From: Aureimonas fodinaquatilis
GTDB lineage: Bacteria > Pseudomonadota > Alphaproteobacteria > Rhizobiales > Rhizobiaceae
NCBI RefSeq assembly: GCF_008369445.1
Contig: NZ_VTWH01000001.1
Span: forward strand, 1,116,001 to 1,180,000
DNA length: 64,000 bases
Reading direction: 5' to 3'
The notes under the pieces were generated by a model. The model was not told the origin of the DNA and made no database searches. It saw only the letters and a list, made by a program, of their open reading frames with translations. Both the position numbers and the translations under genes were made by a program. This document shows, in pieces, positions 34,422-45,647 of the stretch (positions are counted from its first letter, which is position 1; every line of letters starts with the position of its first letter).

Positions 34422-34898
34422 ATGAGCGATAATGATTCAAATCCGGTGACAACCGATCAAGTTCTTGGAAATATAAAAGCTGCGATTTCCGATTATAATA
34501 TAATCAAAAACGAAATTGAGAAAATCGAACTTCTTGTTCAAACACTTTTCAGCGATTTCGTTGATAAATCTCCAGAGTTGCCGACCTTCGATTTTGACGA
34601 GAAAACCAGGGCGATATTCTCCCAGGCCGGGCAGGCCGCTTCATTGCTTAAAGCTGAGGGGGAAGAACTGGCAGCCCTTATACCTGCCGCAAAAACCCAG
34701 ATAAACCAGGTCGGGTGGGACGGATCGAAGGTTTATGACGATCTTTACAACGGCATCTGGCGCAACACACGCATGATCAAAACACCAGACAAGGTGCAGT
34801 TGGCTTTCGAAAAGCAGGCATTGATTGAATGGTACATGGGCAGTCGCTGTTGGCGCCTGATCAGTAGAGAAACGCTGTCACAACCATCGATCGCCTGA
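34422..34898 (+). CDS. Truncated paralogue of the downstream RTX protein N-terminus
   Basis: A 158-residue product that aligns with the first ~145 residues of the RTX protein that follows. Shared features are the start pattern (T-T-D/A-E/Q-x-L-x-N-I, then A-x-x-x-Y-N), DFxDK, FxFDE-like segments and the block QVGWD-x2-K-x-YD-x2-YN-x2-WRN-x-R. After residue ~145 the similarity stops and the frame ends at 34898. In another frame a 60-codon stretch remains open until TAG at 35077 and may be a remnant of another part. AAGGG precedes the ATG, so it could still be expressed. I read it as a decaying partial duplication. Confidence 0.6.
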   Translation: MSDNDSNPVTTDQVLGNIKAAISDYNIIKNEIEKIELLVQTLFSDFVDKSPELPTFDFDEKTRAIFSQAGQAASLLKAEGEELAALIPAAKTQINQVGWDGSKVYDDLYNGIWRNTRMIKTPDKVQLAFEKQALIEWYMGSRCWRLISRETLSQPSIA

Positions 34899-35301
34899 CG
34901 ACCGGATATCTAAGTGATCCTTCCGAAGAATTCGGTCGTCTCTCCTTCCATTTGCAGTTGCTCATGCACAGGACACTCTTCGCGCCGGCAGCAGGTTTCG
35001 AAAAGTGTTTTGCCATGACCTCTGCAAGCCAATTTGCATCTTTCATAAAAGTACATTATAAAATAAATATATTATAGAATATATAACTGCGTATAAATAT
35101 TACTTTTTTCAATTTTGGCACGTATAGTTGTGTCATTTTGCCTGAACCACAACACCGGGTTTTATATCAAGTTCAAATATAGAGACAAGATGACGTGCTT
35201 ATTTTCCTTCGAATAAAACCTTAAATTCCGGTATATCCTTAAATTTTTCAAATCAAGATTATTGGTTTGCCTATGAATTGCGAATAAAGTGGAGAAAACA
35301 A
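34899..35301. other. AT-rich intergenic region upstream of the RTX gene
   Basis: About 400 bases between the truncated copy and the RTX gene. The first 180 bases contain the possible out-of-frame coding remnant ending at 35077. The rest is very AT-rich, with poly-A and poly-T runs near 35107 and 35200-35260, and presumably holds the RTX promoter. Confidence 0.45.
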
Positions 35302-38300
35302 ATGAGTTCTACTGACCCGGTTTTGACTACGGCTGAAATTTTAAATAATATTCGTTTGGCGATTGCCGAGTACAATAAGACAAAAGCAGAAATTTCTGGT
35401 GTCGATGAGGCCATTCGAAGCCTGTTGACCGACTTTACCGATAAGCCGGCCTTTGTTCCAGATTTTACACTGGACGAAGTGACCAAGGCGGTTTTCAAGC
35501 AGATGCAGGCCGGCAACGTTTTGAATCCGCTTGCCGAAGCGGGCTCAGACGCTATCAACCCTCCCGTTGAAGAGCCTATAGGTCAGGTCGGATGGGACCA
35601 TCGCAAGACCTACGATAATGTTTACAATTCGGTTTGGCGCAATGCGCGGCTGGTCAGTCCTCGGTCCAAGCTGGCTTTGTCTTACGAGCTTATGGATTTC
35701 AAGCGCCGCATGAATGCGGGCATGGCGCCCGCAGACAACAATATGGTCTTCAGCAAAAACCTGAATTTTTCTTATCAGGCAGGTAATTTTGCGCCCGCGG
35801 GAAATGCGGATAATCGAGCTCTTGAACAAAAGAACAATATCTACCGGCAAAATATAACGTCTGTATACACAATAGCGAAATTCATTAATATTGTTACTGC
35901 GCTTTCTCATCAGGAAGGCGGCGGAGGTAAAGAAACGCTCCTTTTATCCGCGGATTTTTCTCAGATATTGCTTGAAGGCTTTTTCGCTTTTTATGCAAAC
36001 AGAAAGGGCGCTGAAGCAACTGCCAACCAATTGATAGGTGGCGGAATTGGCATAGCGCTTGTCAATATTCTGCAGACTGCAGCTTATGCGTTGCAATTTC
36101 ACGAGAATAAGGAAAGCGGAGCGTCCGGGCTTATCCTGGCAAGAGACGCCCTGTTGGCAACGGAAAACGCGCTTGAAGCCATGCGTGGTGTTGCCATGAG
36201 CCTCAGCGCCGCTGGCGTTGAAGGTCTTTCCGGTGTCAGTGGCGCAATTGGCGGCCTGGCAGCGCTGGCAGGTTTGACGTCTGATGCAATGCAACTGGCC
36301 GATGCTGCCCAGAACGAGGGCGCGTCCGGTGGTTATATAGCTGCTGGCGCCGCGACAATGATAACGCAACTGGCTGGCAGCCTGATGGTCTCCATGGCGG
36401 CTGGGCCGTGGGGTGCTGCCATTGGCGCAATGGTTTCGAGTTTCGATTTCCGGTCCCTTCAGCAATCGGTTGAAATGGGCGAGCTGAGCGACCAGTATTA
36501 TCAACGGGCGAGCGACTCCGGTTGGCTTGGCTACAAGGCTATCGGCGATGTCCTCAAAGTTAACGAGCTGACACTCATCTCAGCCGGAATCCCGGGCCTT
36601 AATCTGCTTCCTGGAATTTTTGGCAGCCTCTTTGGTCCAAAATCTTCCGATCTTCAAAATGAGATCTGGGAAAAATACGGCACAGGTGAAAATACGAAGG
36701 AGTCATTGGCAACTGCCTACGGCCTGTTCTGGAACGCTGGCTACGATGATAATTTCAAGGCGGTGCAAGGCAAATATATTGACCTTGTCAAGACAATGGC
36801 GGCCACCACCGAGGTCAAGAGAGTTGTTGCCATTACCCGGCAGGAAGTGACAGCGGAGATGCTTGTCATTGGTGCCTATCTTGGCAACGCGGCTATCGAA
36901 AACATGAAGAGCTCCAGCAACGTGTCCGTCGACAGTCTTGGGGTCACAAGCCGGCTGAACTCGGATGAGATCGACATTACGACCAGCGCGGAATCTCAAT
37001 ATGTCTTTATCGACAGCCCGATCATGCCGGTATCGGATGAAGAGCGAAAGCAGATAAAGCAGGGTAAGAAGTCGTCTTATTCCACCAGTTTGCCAACAAC
37101 GCCGATTAAATTTGTCGACAAGGGCGAAACGTCATCCATTATCGACGTGAGAAATGTTGCTACAACGCGTGCAAACATCATTACCCCTCAGCAATACAGT
37201 ACTGCTTCCAAGGTTAGTGGTTCAGCAGGCGGTGTTGTGGTTAAAGCCGGCAACGGCAATGACCAGGTCATTTTCGGGCTGACCGCGGGCGAGATGGATG
37301 GCGGCGAAGGCATCGACGGCGCCGTCTATCAGCACGCCATTTCAAGTGCCGCCAAAGTCAATGTGTTCAATACGGACACTACAAGGTGGGAAGAAGTGAT
37401 TGCGGGTGGCATTACCGTCGTTGCCACACCGAACACAGCAAAAACCGGTTCCGATTATGAAGTGTCGAAAATCGGCTACGGTGACATCCACGAAATAGTG
37501 CTGAAAGAAACCGTTATTGAAGAGGGTAAGAAGACCACCACCATCCAAACCCGCTCCATTGTAACGCATAAGAACGTATTCAGTGGTGTCAACGCCGACC
37601 TTTTGAAGAATGTCGAGTGGATTGCCGGATCCAATGTCAACGATAAATTTGTCGGCGATGCTCTTGCCCAGACATTTTATCTCAATGGCGGACGCGACGT
37701 CGCAGAAGGTTTGGGCGGAGACGACACCATTCATGGCGGTGACGACAACGATACTGTTGATGGTGGCGAGGGCTATGATCTGACCTTGGGTGGCGCTGGT
37801 GATGATGTGTTGCGTGACACCGGCACAGACACGGGACCCAAGCCCACTGGTGATGCCAATGTTGCGCCAACGAAGCTGGGCGACACCCTGATCGGCGGAG
37901 ATGGCCTGGACACCATTTACGCCGGTGCGGGTGACGATCTTGTCTTCGGCGATACGCCGCCCGGTATGGAGGATGCCTCTGCGGCCGGTGCCAAAGTGGC
38001 TTACAAAGACTTCCTGTATGGAGAAGCCGGCAAGGACACAATTGACGGCGGCGCAGGCAATGATGTGATTTCAGGCGGCGACGGTGACGACCACCTGTTT
38101 GGCGGACTAGGCAATGACACGATTTCCGGTGATGCGGGCCGTGACCTGATCTGGGGTGGGGAAGGCAATGACAGCCTGATTGGTGGTGCAGACGGCGGCG
38201 CGCTGTACGGCCAGGAAGGTGACGACATTCTCACCGCTTCAAATGTCGGCACATTGCTGATGGGTGGTTCTGGCAAAAACACGCTGAGGGGCGGCAATGG

Positions 38301-39210
38301 CCATGACACCATCATTGGTGGTGCGGATTCGGACATCATTCAGGCGGGTGATGGCAATGACCTTATCTTCAATGAAGGTGCTGCGGCGAAAGTGCAGAAC
38401 CAGGTCTTTGGCGGCGGCGGCAACGACATTTACGTCATGGTCGATAAAACGCTGTTCGATCTGTTTGATGGCGGCGCGGGAATAGACTGGGTCAGCGCAC
38501 AGTTTCTGACCAAGGGCGTCGATATCAACCTGGAACGCCGAACGGCAGACTGGGCAGGCGGTGCAGCTCCGTCCAAAGACAGTCTGCGCAGTGTCGAGCG
38601 GGCTATCGGCTCGGAGTTCAACGACATTCTGACGGGCAGTTCAACCGACAACTACCTGATTGGCCGTGGCGGGAACGACTCACTGAACGGCGGCAACGGA
38701 AAAGACATTCTGTTTGGCGGTGCCGGCAGAGATGAATTGCGCGGAGGTGCCGGCGCTGACCTTTTGGATGGTGGTGCGGGAGATGACTATCTCTACGCAT
38801 TGGGCGGTGACACATTCTTCTTTGACGGTGATTTCGGTCATGATCTGGTTTTGGCGGAAGAAGGGGGAAACATGGCCCGGGCGCTGCTGATTTTCACCGG
38901 CATCGATTATCGAAATCTCTACTTCGTTCGCGAGGACAATCATCTGCTGGTCCGCCGTGAACAAGTCATTCTGGATACCGACAAGTCGCAGTTCATGGGT
39001 CAGAGCGGCGTTATGGTGATGGATTTCTTCAAGGAGGAAAATTACAACGGCTTTGCTATCGCCGATCAATCCGGGCGAGCTCTGGTGGGTGTCCAGGTTG
39101 AAACGCTGACCAACGCCATGGCTGCTGCGACGGATGTCAGCTCACCGGGCTATGCCCAGTTTATGCAGCCAATCTGGAACGCGGCCTGGACCATCACTGC
39201 CCCTGCCTAG
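35302..39210 (+). CDS. RTX-repeat protein, likely type I-secreted calcium-binding protein or toxin
   Basis: A 1302-residue protein. Residues 1-140 form an N-terminal domain also found in the truncated upstream copy. A glycine- and alanine-rich hydrophobic region follows at about 283-380 (GLSGVSGAIGGLAALAG, IAAGAATMITQLAGSLMVSM), of the kind seen in pore-forming RTX toxins. From about 795 to 1166 it carries many GGxGxDxIx nonapeptides in several blocks, expected to bind calcium as a beta-roll. The ~135-residue C-terminus without repeats resembles the uncleaved secretion-signal region. There is no N-terminal signal peptide. No HlyC acyltransferase, HlyB or HlyD gene lies nearby. GGAG precedes the ATG at seven bases. 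Toxin activity is inference. Confidence 0.82.
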   Translation: MSSTDPVLTTAEILNNIRLAIAEYNKTKAEISGVDEAIRSLLTDFTDKPAFVPDFTLDEVTKAVFKQMQAGNVLNPLAEAGSDAINPPVEEPIGQVGWDHRKTYDNVYNSVWRNARLVSPRSKLALSYELMDFKRRMNAGMAPADNNMVFSKNLNFSYQAGNFAPAGNADNRALEQKNNIYRQNITSVYTIAKFINIVTALSHQEGGGGKETLLLSADFSQILLEGFFAFYANRKGAEATANQLIGGGIGIALVNILQTAAYALQFHENKESGASGLILARDALLATENALEAMRGVAMSLSAAGVEGLSGVSGAIGGLAALAGLTSDAMQLADAAQNEGASGGYIAAGAATMITQLAGSLMVSMAAGPWGAAIGAMVSSFDFRSLQQSVEMGELSDQYYQRASDSGWLGYKAIGDVLKVNELTLISAGIPGLNLLPGIFGSLFGPKSSDLQNEIWEKYGTGENTKESLATAYGLFWNAGYDDNFKAVQGKYIDLVKTMAATTEVKRVVAITRQEVTAEMLVIGAYLGNAAIENMKSSSNVSVDSLGVTSRLNSDEIDITTSAESQYVFIDSPIMPVSDEERKQIKQGKKSSYSTSLPTTPIKFVDKGETSSIIDVRNVATTRANIITPQQYSTASKVSGSAGGVVVKAGNGNDQVIFGLTAGEMDGGEGIDGAVYQHAISSAAKVNVFNTDTTRWEEVIAGGITVVATPNTAKTGSDYEVSKIGYGDIHEIVLKETVIEEGKKTTTIQTRSIVTHKNVFSGVNADLLKNVEWIAGSNVNDKFVGDALAQTFYLNGGRDVAEGLGGDDTIHGGDDNDTVDGGEGYDLTLGGAGDDVLRDTGTDTGPKPTGDANVAPTKLGDTLIGGDGLDTIYAGAGDDLVFGDTPPGMEDASAAGAKVAYKDFLYGEAGKDTIDGGAGNDVISGGDGDDHLFGGLGNDTISGDAGRDLIWGGEGNDSLIGGADGGALYGQEGDDILTASNVGTLLMGGSGKNTLRGGNGHDTIIGGADSDIIQAGDGNDLIFNEGAAAKVQNQVFGGGGNDIYVMVDKTLFDLFDGGAGIDWVSAQFLTKGVDINLERRTADWAGGAAPSKDSLRSVERAIGSEFNDILTGSSTDNYLIGRGGNDSLNGGNGKDILFGGAGRDELRGGAGADLLDGGAGDDYLYALGGDTFFFDGDFGHDLVLAEEGGNMARALLIFTGIDYRNLYFVREDNHLLVRREQVILDTDKSQFMGQSGVMVMDFFKEENYNGFAIADQSGRALVGVQVETLTNAMAAATDVSSPGYAQFMQPIWNAAWTITAPA

Positions 39211-39235
39211 GCCCAAGCTTTCCTGTAACAAAAAT

Positions 39236-39262
39236 GCCTTCGCGATCTGGCATCGCGAAGGC
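39236..39262. terminator. Terminator hairpin between the RTX gene and the RMF-like gene
   Basis: An 11-base perfect stem, GCCTTCGCGAT (39236-39246) and ATCGCGAAGGC (39252-39262), with a five-base loop. On the minus strand it is followed by ATTTTTG, so it fits a rho-independent terminator for the RMF-like gene. It may serve the RTX gene as well. Confidence 0.75.
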
Positions 39263-39303
39263 TTGAAACGAGCATTTAGCGCTTTCGATTGTCGAAGGCG
39301 CTT

Positions 39304-39576
39304 TTACTTTTTCCCGAAGGCTTCACGAACCTCGCTTTCAGTGATGCGAGCGTCCGGATTGCCCTTCTGGTTCAAATTCTGTTCCTCAGTTCCATCACCC
39401 ATCATGCCCGGGTGCGGATCGGTATCCGAAACAGTTCGGCGCGCCAGATTGTTGGCCTCAGTCCACCCGGACATCCAATCTGCCCGAAGGCTGGACCCCA
39501 CAGGGTATTCGCATGAAGACATTGGAAGATTGTGTTCAAACGCAAGCTTGCCTTGCGCAAAAGCATCCGTGGCCAT
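39304..39576 (-). CDS. Small protein with a ribosome modulation factor (RMF)-like domain
   Basis: A 90-residue protein whose N-terminal half matches the RMF pattern: AFAQGKLAFEHNLPMSSCEYP, then GSSLRADWMSGWTEA, that is A-x2-x-G-x2-A...C-x-Y-P...LR-x2-W-x2-GW. RMF binds 70S ribosomes and promotes 100S dimers in stationary phase. The remaining ~45 residues are charged and unlike Escherichia coli RMF, so the function could differ. The ATG at 39576 has GGAG six bases upstream; the frame is open to 39660 but lacks support. It is a single gene with its own terminator. Confidence 0.62.
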   Translation of the reverse strand: MATDAFAQGKLAFEHNLPMSSCEYPVGSSLRADWMSGWTEANNLARRTVSDTDPHPGMMGDGTEEQNLNQKGNPDARITESEVREAFGKK

Positions 39577-39689
39577 CGAGATCTCCATTTTTGCTATAAG
39601 CAAAGAACGCCTAGATGGCGGTTTGGTTCCCACCTGTTGAAACGGATGGTTGATCGGCAAGTTGATCTGACAAATCAGAAAAGGCAGTT

Positions 39690-40739
39690 CTAATCCAGGA
39701 AATCGCTGAACTGTTCAATCTCCTGCTGGCTGGTGGACCAGCTCGTTACGAGACGAAGCAGCCGTTCATCGGGTTGGATGATAAAATCCGCCGGATCAGG
39801 CACAGGCCAGTCATAGAACATTGAGCCCGCGGCTTGCAGTCTCTCCGCCGCAGCATTTGGCACAATAACGAACGCTTCGTTTGTGGTGCCATCCCACGCA
39901 AGGCGTGAGGTGGGCGAACTGTTTATGGCTTGCCGCAAAAGAGTGGCCATAGCGTTGGAATGGGCTGCCAGTTCCAACCAGAGATTGTTCTGGAAATAGG
40001 CCAGGAACTGCGCAGCAATGAAACGCGATTTGGAAAAAAGCTGCGCTGAACGCTTGCGGATGTACGGAAACTGGCGTGCCTGTTCCGGATTGAAAAACAC
40101 CACGGCTTCTGCGCACCAGCAGCCGTTTTTCGTGCCGCCGAACGACATGACATCAACACCGGCTTGCCAGGTCATCTGCGCCGGTGTCAGACCAGTTGCC
40201 ACCAATGCATTGGCAAAGCGTGCGCCGTCCATGTGCAGGGGCAGGGCATGTTGATGAGCAAGCTGCGAAATTTCCGCCAGGGCGGCAGCCGAATAAAGCG
40301 TTCCTGCTTCGCCAGGCTGGCTGACAGATATAGCCATCGGCTGTCCGCCATGCACAAATTGCGGGTCAAACCCTGCAAGCTTGCTGGCCAAGGCGGCCGA
40401 GTTCATCAGGCCGTGCGCACCGCTGACTGCAGCCAGCTTTGCGCCGGGCGAGAAAAACTCCGGTGCGCCACACTCGTCAACATGAATATGCGCCTCGGCA
40501 TGGCATAGAACTACACCGCCCGGCCTGTTATAAGCAGAGAGGGCCAGAGCGTTGGCTGCCGTTCCGGTGCCTACGAAGTATACGGCGACCTCTCGCTCGA
40601 ACACTTCGTTAAACTGCGCGGCGACCTGACGATCGAGCGCACTTTGCCCATAGGCCGCCACTGCGCCCTGCGAGTGCTGGTTGAGAGAAGCTGCGATTGC
40701 CGGGTGTACGCCGGACCAATTGTCTGAAGCGAAGAACAT
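39690..40739 (-). CDS. ltaE: Low-specificity L-threonine aldolase
   Basis: A fold-type I PLP enzyme of 349 residues that cleaves L-threonine or allo-threonine to glycine and acetaldehyde. It shows the N-terminal FASDNWSGVHPAI, the cofactor-binding FVGTGTAANALAL, the histidine stacking on PLP in AEAHIHVDECGA, HMDGARFANAL and the Schiff-base lysine in VMSFGGTKNGCWCAEAVVF. The length fits the family. The ATG at 40739 has no strong ribosome-binding site. It is divergent from gltB across about 220 AT-leaning bases in which I see no definite regulatory site. Confidence 0.92.
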   Translation of the reverse strand: MFFASDNWSGVHPAIAASLNQHSQGAVAAYGQSALDRQVAAQFNEVFEREVAVYFVGTGTAANALALSAYNRPGGVVLCHAEAHIHVDECGAPEFFSPGAKLAAVSGAHGLMNSAALASKLAGFDPQFVHGGQPMAISVSQPGEAGTLYSAAALAEISQLAHQHALPLHMDGARFANALVATGLTPAQMTWQAGVDVMSFGGTKNGCWCAEAVVFFNPEQARQFPYIRKRSAQLFSKSRFIAAQFLAYFQNNLWLELAAHSNAMATLLRQAINSSPTSRLAWDGTTNEAFVIVPNAAAERLQAAGSMFYDWPVPDPADFIIQPDERLLRLVTSWSTSQQEIEQFSDFLD

Positions 40740-40958
40740 GGACAGCGAATATACTGCGAAAAAGCCCGTGTAAAGTGCATTTAAATCGATTAAATTAGCT
40801 TTCTTAGAACTGTGAAAAAAAATTGAACCGTTTGAAATAGAAGCATTGCAGATTGTAGAAAAACCTGCGATAAACAGGATAGGTCAGCATGGCTGTCTTA
40901 TTATCGAGAGCAAAAATGAGGTGCGGAACGCGCCTCACACCGCAGTCGGGAGGGTGTA

Positions 40959-43900
40959 ATGAGAACACAAGCGCGTGAGTGGCGGGCGGCAAAGCCGACC
41001 CAGCCCCGGTTGCTGCCCGCAAAAACCGCTTTGTACGACCCTGCCAATGAGCATGATGCCTGCGGCGTTGGCTTCATTGCCAGCATGAAAAACCACAAGT
41101 CGCACGACGTTGTGCGCAAAGGTCTGCGAATTCTTGAAAACCTGACTCACCGGGGCGCGGTTGGCGCAGACCCGTTGATGGGTGATGGTGCGGGAATTCT
41201 TGTGCAGATTCCTGATGAATTTTTCCGGCAGGAAATGGCAGCGCAGGACGTGACCCTGCCGCAGCCTGGCCACTACGGCGTTGGCTTTGTGTTTATGCCG
41301 CAGGATGCAGACCGCCGTTTGCATTTCAAGGAACTGTTTGAAAAGGCCGCAGCCGAAGAAGGGTTGCAGGTCATAGGCTGGCGTGAAGTGCCGGTCGACA
41401 ACTCATCGCTTTCCAGGGCGCCGGAAATCATGGCGACGGAACCGGTTCACCGGCAGGTCTTCATCCAGCGTTCCACCTCCTGCGTGACGGATGAGGACTT
41501 TGAGCGCAAGCTGTTCCTGATCCGCAAGGTGGTTTCCAACCGCGTCTATGCGGAAATGAATGCGGTTGATACGGATTTTTACGTCGTGTCGCTGTCTTCG
41601 AGCACCATTGTCTACAAGGGCATGTTCCTGGCCTATCAGGTTGGTGCGTATTATACAGACCTGCGCGATGAACGGTTTCAAAGTGCACTTGCATTGGTGC
41701 ATCAACGCTTTTCCACCAACACATTTCCATCCTGGCGGCTGGCTCACCCATACCGCATGGTTGCGCATAATGGTGAAATCAACACCCTGCGCGGCAATGT
41801 CAACTGGATGGCGGCGCGTCAGGCATCGGTTGATTCCGAGCTGTTTGGCAATGACATTTCCAAGCTGTGGCCAATTTCATATGAAGGGCAGTCCGACACG
41901 GCGTGTTTTGACAATGCCTTGGAATTTCTGACGCAGGGCGGTTACTCGCTGGCCCATGCAATGATGATGCTGATTCCCGAGGCATGGTCTGGCAACAAGC
42001 AGATGCCGGCTGACCTGAAGTCGTTTTACGAATACCACGCTGCCTTGATGGAGCCGTGGGACGGCCCGGCCGCCGTTTGCTTTACCGATGGCAAGCAGAT
42101 TGGCGCAACGCTGGACCGCAACGGTTTGCGGCCGGCCCGCTATGTCGTGACGGATGATGACTATGTCATTCTGGCATCCGAAGCTGGCACGCTGGAAGTG
42201 GCCGAAGAGCGCATTATCAAGAAGTGGCGCTTGCAGCCCGGCCGCATGCTGCTGATTGATCTCGATAAGGGCCGCATCGTTTCCGACGATGAGCTGAAGC
42301 GCGAGATTGCCACGGCCAACCCTTATCGCGACTGGCTGAAAAACAGCCAGCTCATTCTGGAAGATCAAAAGCCGGTGGCACCGCGCGCCGCGCGCTCGGA
42401 TGTGTCTCTTCTCGACCGGCAGCAGGTGTTTGGCTATACGCAGGAAGACACACGGTTGTTGATGGCGCCGATGGCCACGGTGGGCCAGGAAGCTATTGGG
42501 TCGATGGGCACGGACACGCCCATTTCGGCCATGTCCGACCAGTCGAAGCTGCTTTACACCTATTTCAAGCAGAACTTCGCGCAGGTAACCAACCCGCCGA
42601 TCGACCCTATTCGCGAAGAACTGGTGATGAGCCTTGTCTCATTCATTGGCCCGCGCCCGAATATTTTTGATCTGGAAGGGACATCGCGCCGCAAGCGGCT
42701 GGAAGTTCGCCAGCCCATTCTGACGAATGGCGATCTGGAAAAAATCCGCAATATTGGTCACACCGAAGACCGGTTTGACACCAAGACACTGGACATCACC
42801 TACCCCACCGAACAACGCGCCGAGGGGATGCTGGGCGCGGTGGAGCGCCTGTGTGAGCGCGCCGAGGCTGCCGTGGTCGGCGGTTACAACATCATCATCC
42901 TGTCAGATCGGCAGGTTGGGCCGGATCGTATTCCCATTCCCGCGCTGCTGGCCTGCGCGGCTGTGCACCACCACCTTATTCGCAAGGGGTTGCGCACAGC
43001 GGTCGGACTGGTCGTGGAATCTGGCGAGCCGCGTGAAGTGCACCATTTTGCTTGCCTTGCCGGCTATGGCGCAGAGGCAATCAACCCCTATCTGGCGTTT
43101 GACTCGCTGCTCGGCATGCATGCACGCGGTGACTTTCCACCAGAGGTGGACCAGAAGGAAATCATCAACCGCTTCATCAAATCCGTGGGCAAGGGACTGC
43201 TCAAGGTCATGTCCAAAATGGGCATATCGACCTACCAGTCCTATTGCGGCGCGCAGATTTTTGACGCTGTTGGCCTGAAGACCGGTTTTGTCGAACATTA
43301 CTTTGCAGGCACGGCGACCACGATTGAGGGTGTCGGGCTGGAAGAAATTGCACGCGAAACGGTGGAGCGTCACGAACGGGCGTTTTCGGCAGATCCTGTG
43401 CTGGCGCGCGCTCTGGCTGTCGGCGGCGAATATGCTTACCGCGTGCGCGGTGAGGCGCATATGTGGTCACCAGAGGCGGTGGCCACGCTGCAGCACGCTG
43501 TGCGGCTGGATAGCTGGGAGAAGTACAAGGAATATTCGGCGCTGGTCAACCAGAGCGCCGTGGCCAGTTCGACCATTCGCGGCTTGTTCCGCATTCGTAT
43601 GGCGGAAGAGGTCGGCCTGTTGCCGGTGCCGCTGAGCGAGGTGGAACCCGCCTCGGAAATCGTCAAGCGCTTTGCCACTGGCGCAATGAGCTTTGGCTCG
43701 ATTTCCCGCGAGGCGCACTCGACACTGGCAGTTGCCATGAACCGCATTGGTGGCAAGTCCAACACCGGCGAGGGCGGCGAGGAGCCAGACCGCTATCTGC
43801 CCCTTCGCGATGGCAGCTCCAACCCGGAACGCTCTGCCATCAAGCAGATTGCATCGGGCCGATTTGGCGTGAACGCCGACTATCTTGTGAATGCGGATAT

Positions 43901-45647
43901 GCTGCAGATCAAGGTGGCTCAGGGTGCAAAGCCGGGTGAGGGCGGGCAGCTGCCCGGCCACAAGGTGGACGCAACGATTGCCAAGACCCGGCATTCCACG
44001 CCAGGCGTTGGCTTGATTTCACCGCCGCCACACCATGACATTTATTCGATCGAAGATCTGGCTCAGCTGATCTACGACCTGAAAAACGTAAACCCCCAGG
44101 CGGACATCTCGGTCAAGCTGGTGTCGGAAGTTGGCGTTGGCACGGTTGCCGCTGGTGTTGCCAAGGCACGAGCCGACCACATCACGATTTCCGGTTATGA
44201 TGGCGGCACCGGCGCTTCGCCATTGACATCGATCAAGCATGCCGGTTCCCCATGGGAAATGGGTCTGGCGGAAACCCAGCAGACACTGGTGCTGAATGGC
44301 CTTCGCTCACGCGTGGCGTTGCAGGTGGATGGTGGCCTGCGTTCTGGCCGTGACGTGATCATTGGCGCGCTGCTGGGCGCGGATGAATTTGGCTTCGCCA
44401 CCGGCCCGTTGATTGCGGCTGGCTGTATCCTGATGCGCAAATGCCATCTGAACACCTGCCCGGTTGGCGTGGCAACGCAGGACCCGGTTCTGCGCAAGCG
44501 CTTCAAGGGCACGCCGGAACACGTTATCAACTACTTCTTCTTCGTGGCTGAAGAAGTGCGTGAGCTGATGGCTGCAATGGGCGTGCGCACGCTGACGGAA
44601 CTGATTGGCCATGCCGACCGGTTGGACAAGCGGCCGATGATTGATCACTGGAAGGCGCAGGGGCTGGACTTCACCAATGTGTTCTACAAGCCGGATGCAC
44701 CGCATGAGGAAATGCGCTGGACCCGTCTTCAGGAACATCCGATTGCCGATGTGCTGGACCGCAAGTTGATTGCCGAGGCTGAGGCTGCGTTGGCGCACCG
44801 CCAGCCGGTGGTGGTGGAAACGCCCATTTCCAACGTCGACCGTTCGGCCGGTGCCATGTTGTCTGGCAAGGTTGCTCAGAAATATGGCTTGAAGGGGCTG
44901 CCGGATGACACGATCAAAGTGCTTTTGACAGGCACCGCCGGGCAAAGCTTTGGCGCATTTCTGATGCGCGGCATTACCTTTGATCTGGTGGGTGATGGCA
45001 ACGACTATGTGGGCAAGGGGCTATCGGGCGGACGGATTATTGTTCGCCCTCGGGCAGAGACGCGCATTGTGCCGGAAGAATCCATCATCATTGGCAACAC
45101 GGTTCTGTATGGCGCCATTTCCGGCGAGTGCTATTTCCGCGGTGTTGCGGGTGAACGCTTTGCCGTACGCAATTCCGGCGCCATTGCGGTTGTGGAGGGC
45201 GTTGGCGACCACGGCTGCGAATATATGACCGGCGGTGTTGTGGTTATTCTTGGCCAAACCGGGCGCAACTTTGCTGCTGGCATGTCGGGCGGCGTTGCCT
45301 ATGTCTATGACGCAGTCGGCGACTTTGCCGAGCGCTGCAACATGGCCATGGTGGACCTGGAGCCAGTGCCGGAAGAGGACGAGCTGTTGGAAAAGCTGCA
45401 CCACCATGGTGGTGACCTGCAGCACAAGGGGCTTGTTGACGTTTCTTCCGATATGACCGGTCATGATAATGAGCGTTTGTACCAGCTCATTTCCAAGCAT
45501 CTGCATCACACAGGCTCCGAGCGAGCCCGTGACATACTGGATAACTGGGAAGTGCATCGGCCGAAATTTGTGAAGGTGATGCCGGTTGAGTATCGCCGGG
45601 CGCTTCAGGAAATGGAGCGTATGCGCATGGCGGTTGCTGCCGAGTAA
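40959..45647 (+). CDS. gltB: Glutamate synthase (NADPH) large subunit
   Basis: GltB makes two glutamates from glutamine and 2-oxoglutarate with the small subunit as electron entry. The 1562-residue product has a short propeptide, then the nucleophile Cys35 in EHDACGVGF. The class II amidotransferase domain covers roughly 35-430 ([31 protein letters not shown] in shape). The central domain and the FMN/(beta-alpha)8 domain follow, with [27 protein letters not shown] and the 3Fe-4S cysteines in [15 protein letters not shown]. The glycine-rich C-terminal beta-helix has [23 protein letters not shown] lies before the ATG. gltD follows after 132 bases. Confidence 0.97.
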   Translation: MRTQAREWRAAKPTQPRLLPAKTALYDPANEHDACGVGFIASMKNHKSHDVVRKGLRILENLTHRGAVGADPLMGDGAGILVQIPDEFFRQEMAAQDVTLPQPGHYGVGFVFMPQDADRRLHFKELFEKAAAEEGLQVIGWREVPVDNSSLSRAPEIMATEPVHRQVFIQRSTSCVTDEDFERKLFLIRKVVSNRVYAEMNAVDTDFYVVSLSSSTIVYKGMFLAYQVGAYYTDLRDERFQSALALVHQRFSTNTFPSWRLAHPYRMVAHNGEINTLRGNVNWMAARQASVDSELFGNDISKLWPISYEGQSDTACFDNALEFLTQGGYSLAHAMMMLIPEAWSGNKQMPADLKSFYEYHAALMEPWDGPAAVCFTDGKQIGATLDRNGLRPARYVVTDDDYVILASEAGTLEVAEERIIKKWRLQPGRMLLIDLDKGRIVSDDELKREIATANPYRDWLKNSQLILEDQKPVAPRAARSDVSLLDRQQVFGYTQEDTRLLMAPMATVGQEAIGSMGTDTPISAMSDQSKLLYTYFKQNFAQVTNPPIDPIREELVMSLVSFIGPRPNIFDLEGTSRRKRLEVRQPILTNGDLEKIRNIGHTEDRFDTKTLDITYPTEQRAEGMLGAVERLCERAEAAVVGGYNIIILSDRQVGPDRIPIPALLACAAVHHHLIRKGLRTAVGLVVESGEPREVHHFACLAGYGAEAINPYLAFDSLLGMHARGDFPPEVDQKEIINRFIKSVGKGLLKVMSKMGISTYQSYCGAQIFDAVGLKTGFVEHYFAGTATTIEGVGLEEIARETVERHERAFSADPVLARALAVGGEYAYRVRGEAHMWSPEAVATLQHAVRLDSWEKYKEYSALVNQSAVASSTIRGLFRIRMAEEVGLLPVPLSEVEPASEIVKRFATGAMSFGSISREAHSTLAVAMNRIGGKSNTGEGGEEPDRYLPLRDGSSNPERSAIKQIASGRFGVNADYLVNADMLQIKVAQGAKPGEGGQLPGHKVDATIAKTRHSTPGVGLISPPPHHDIYSIEDLAQLIYDLKNVNPQADISVKLVSEVGVGTVAAGVAKARADHITISGYDGGTGASPLTSIKHAGSPWEMGLAETQQTLVLNGLRSRVALQVDGGLRSGRDVIIGALLGADEFGFATGPLIAAGCILMRKCHLNTCPVGVATQDPVLRKRFKGTPEHVINYFFFVAEEVRELMAAMGVRTLTELIGHADRLDKRPMIDHWKAQGLDFTNVFYKPDAPHEEMRWTRLQEHPIADVLDRKLIAEAEAALAHRQPVVVETPISNVDRSAGAMLSGKVAQKYGLKGLPDDTIKVLLTGTAGQSFGAFLMRGITFDLVGDGNDYVGKGLSGGRIIVRPRAETRIVPEESIIIGNTVLYGAISGECYFRGVAGERFAVRNSGAIAVVEGVGDHGCEYMTGGVVVILGQTGRNFAAGMSGGVAYVYDAVGDFAERCNMAMVDLEPVPEEDELLEKLHHHGGDLQHKGLVDVSSDMTGHDNERLYQLISKHLHHTGSERARDILDNWEVHRPKFVKVMPVEYRRALQEMERMRMAVAAE

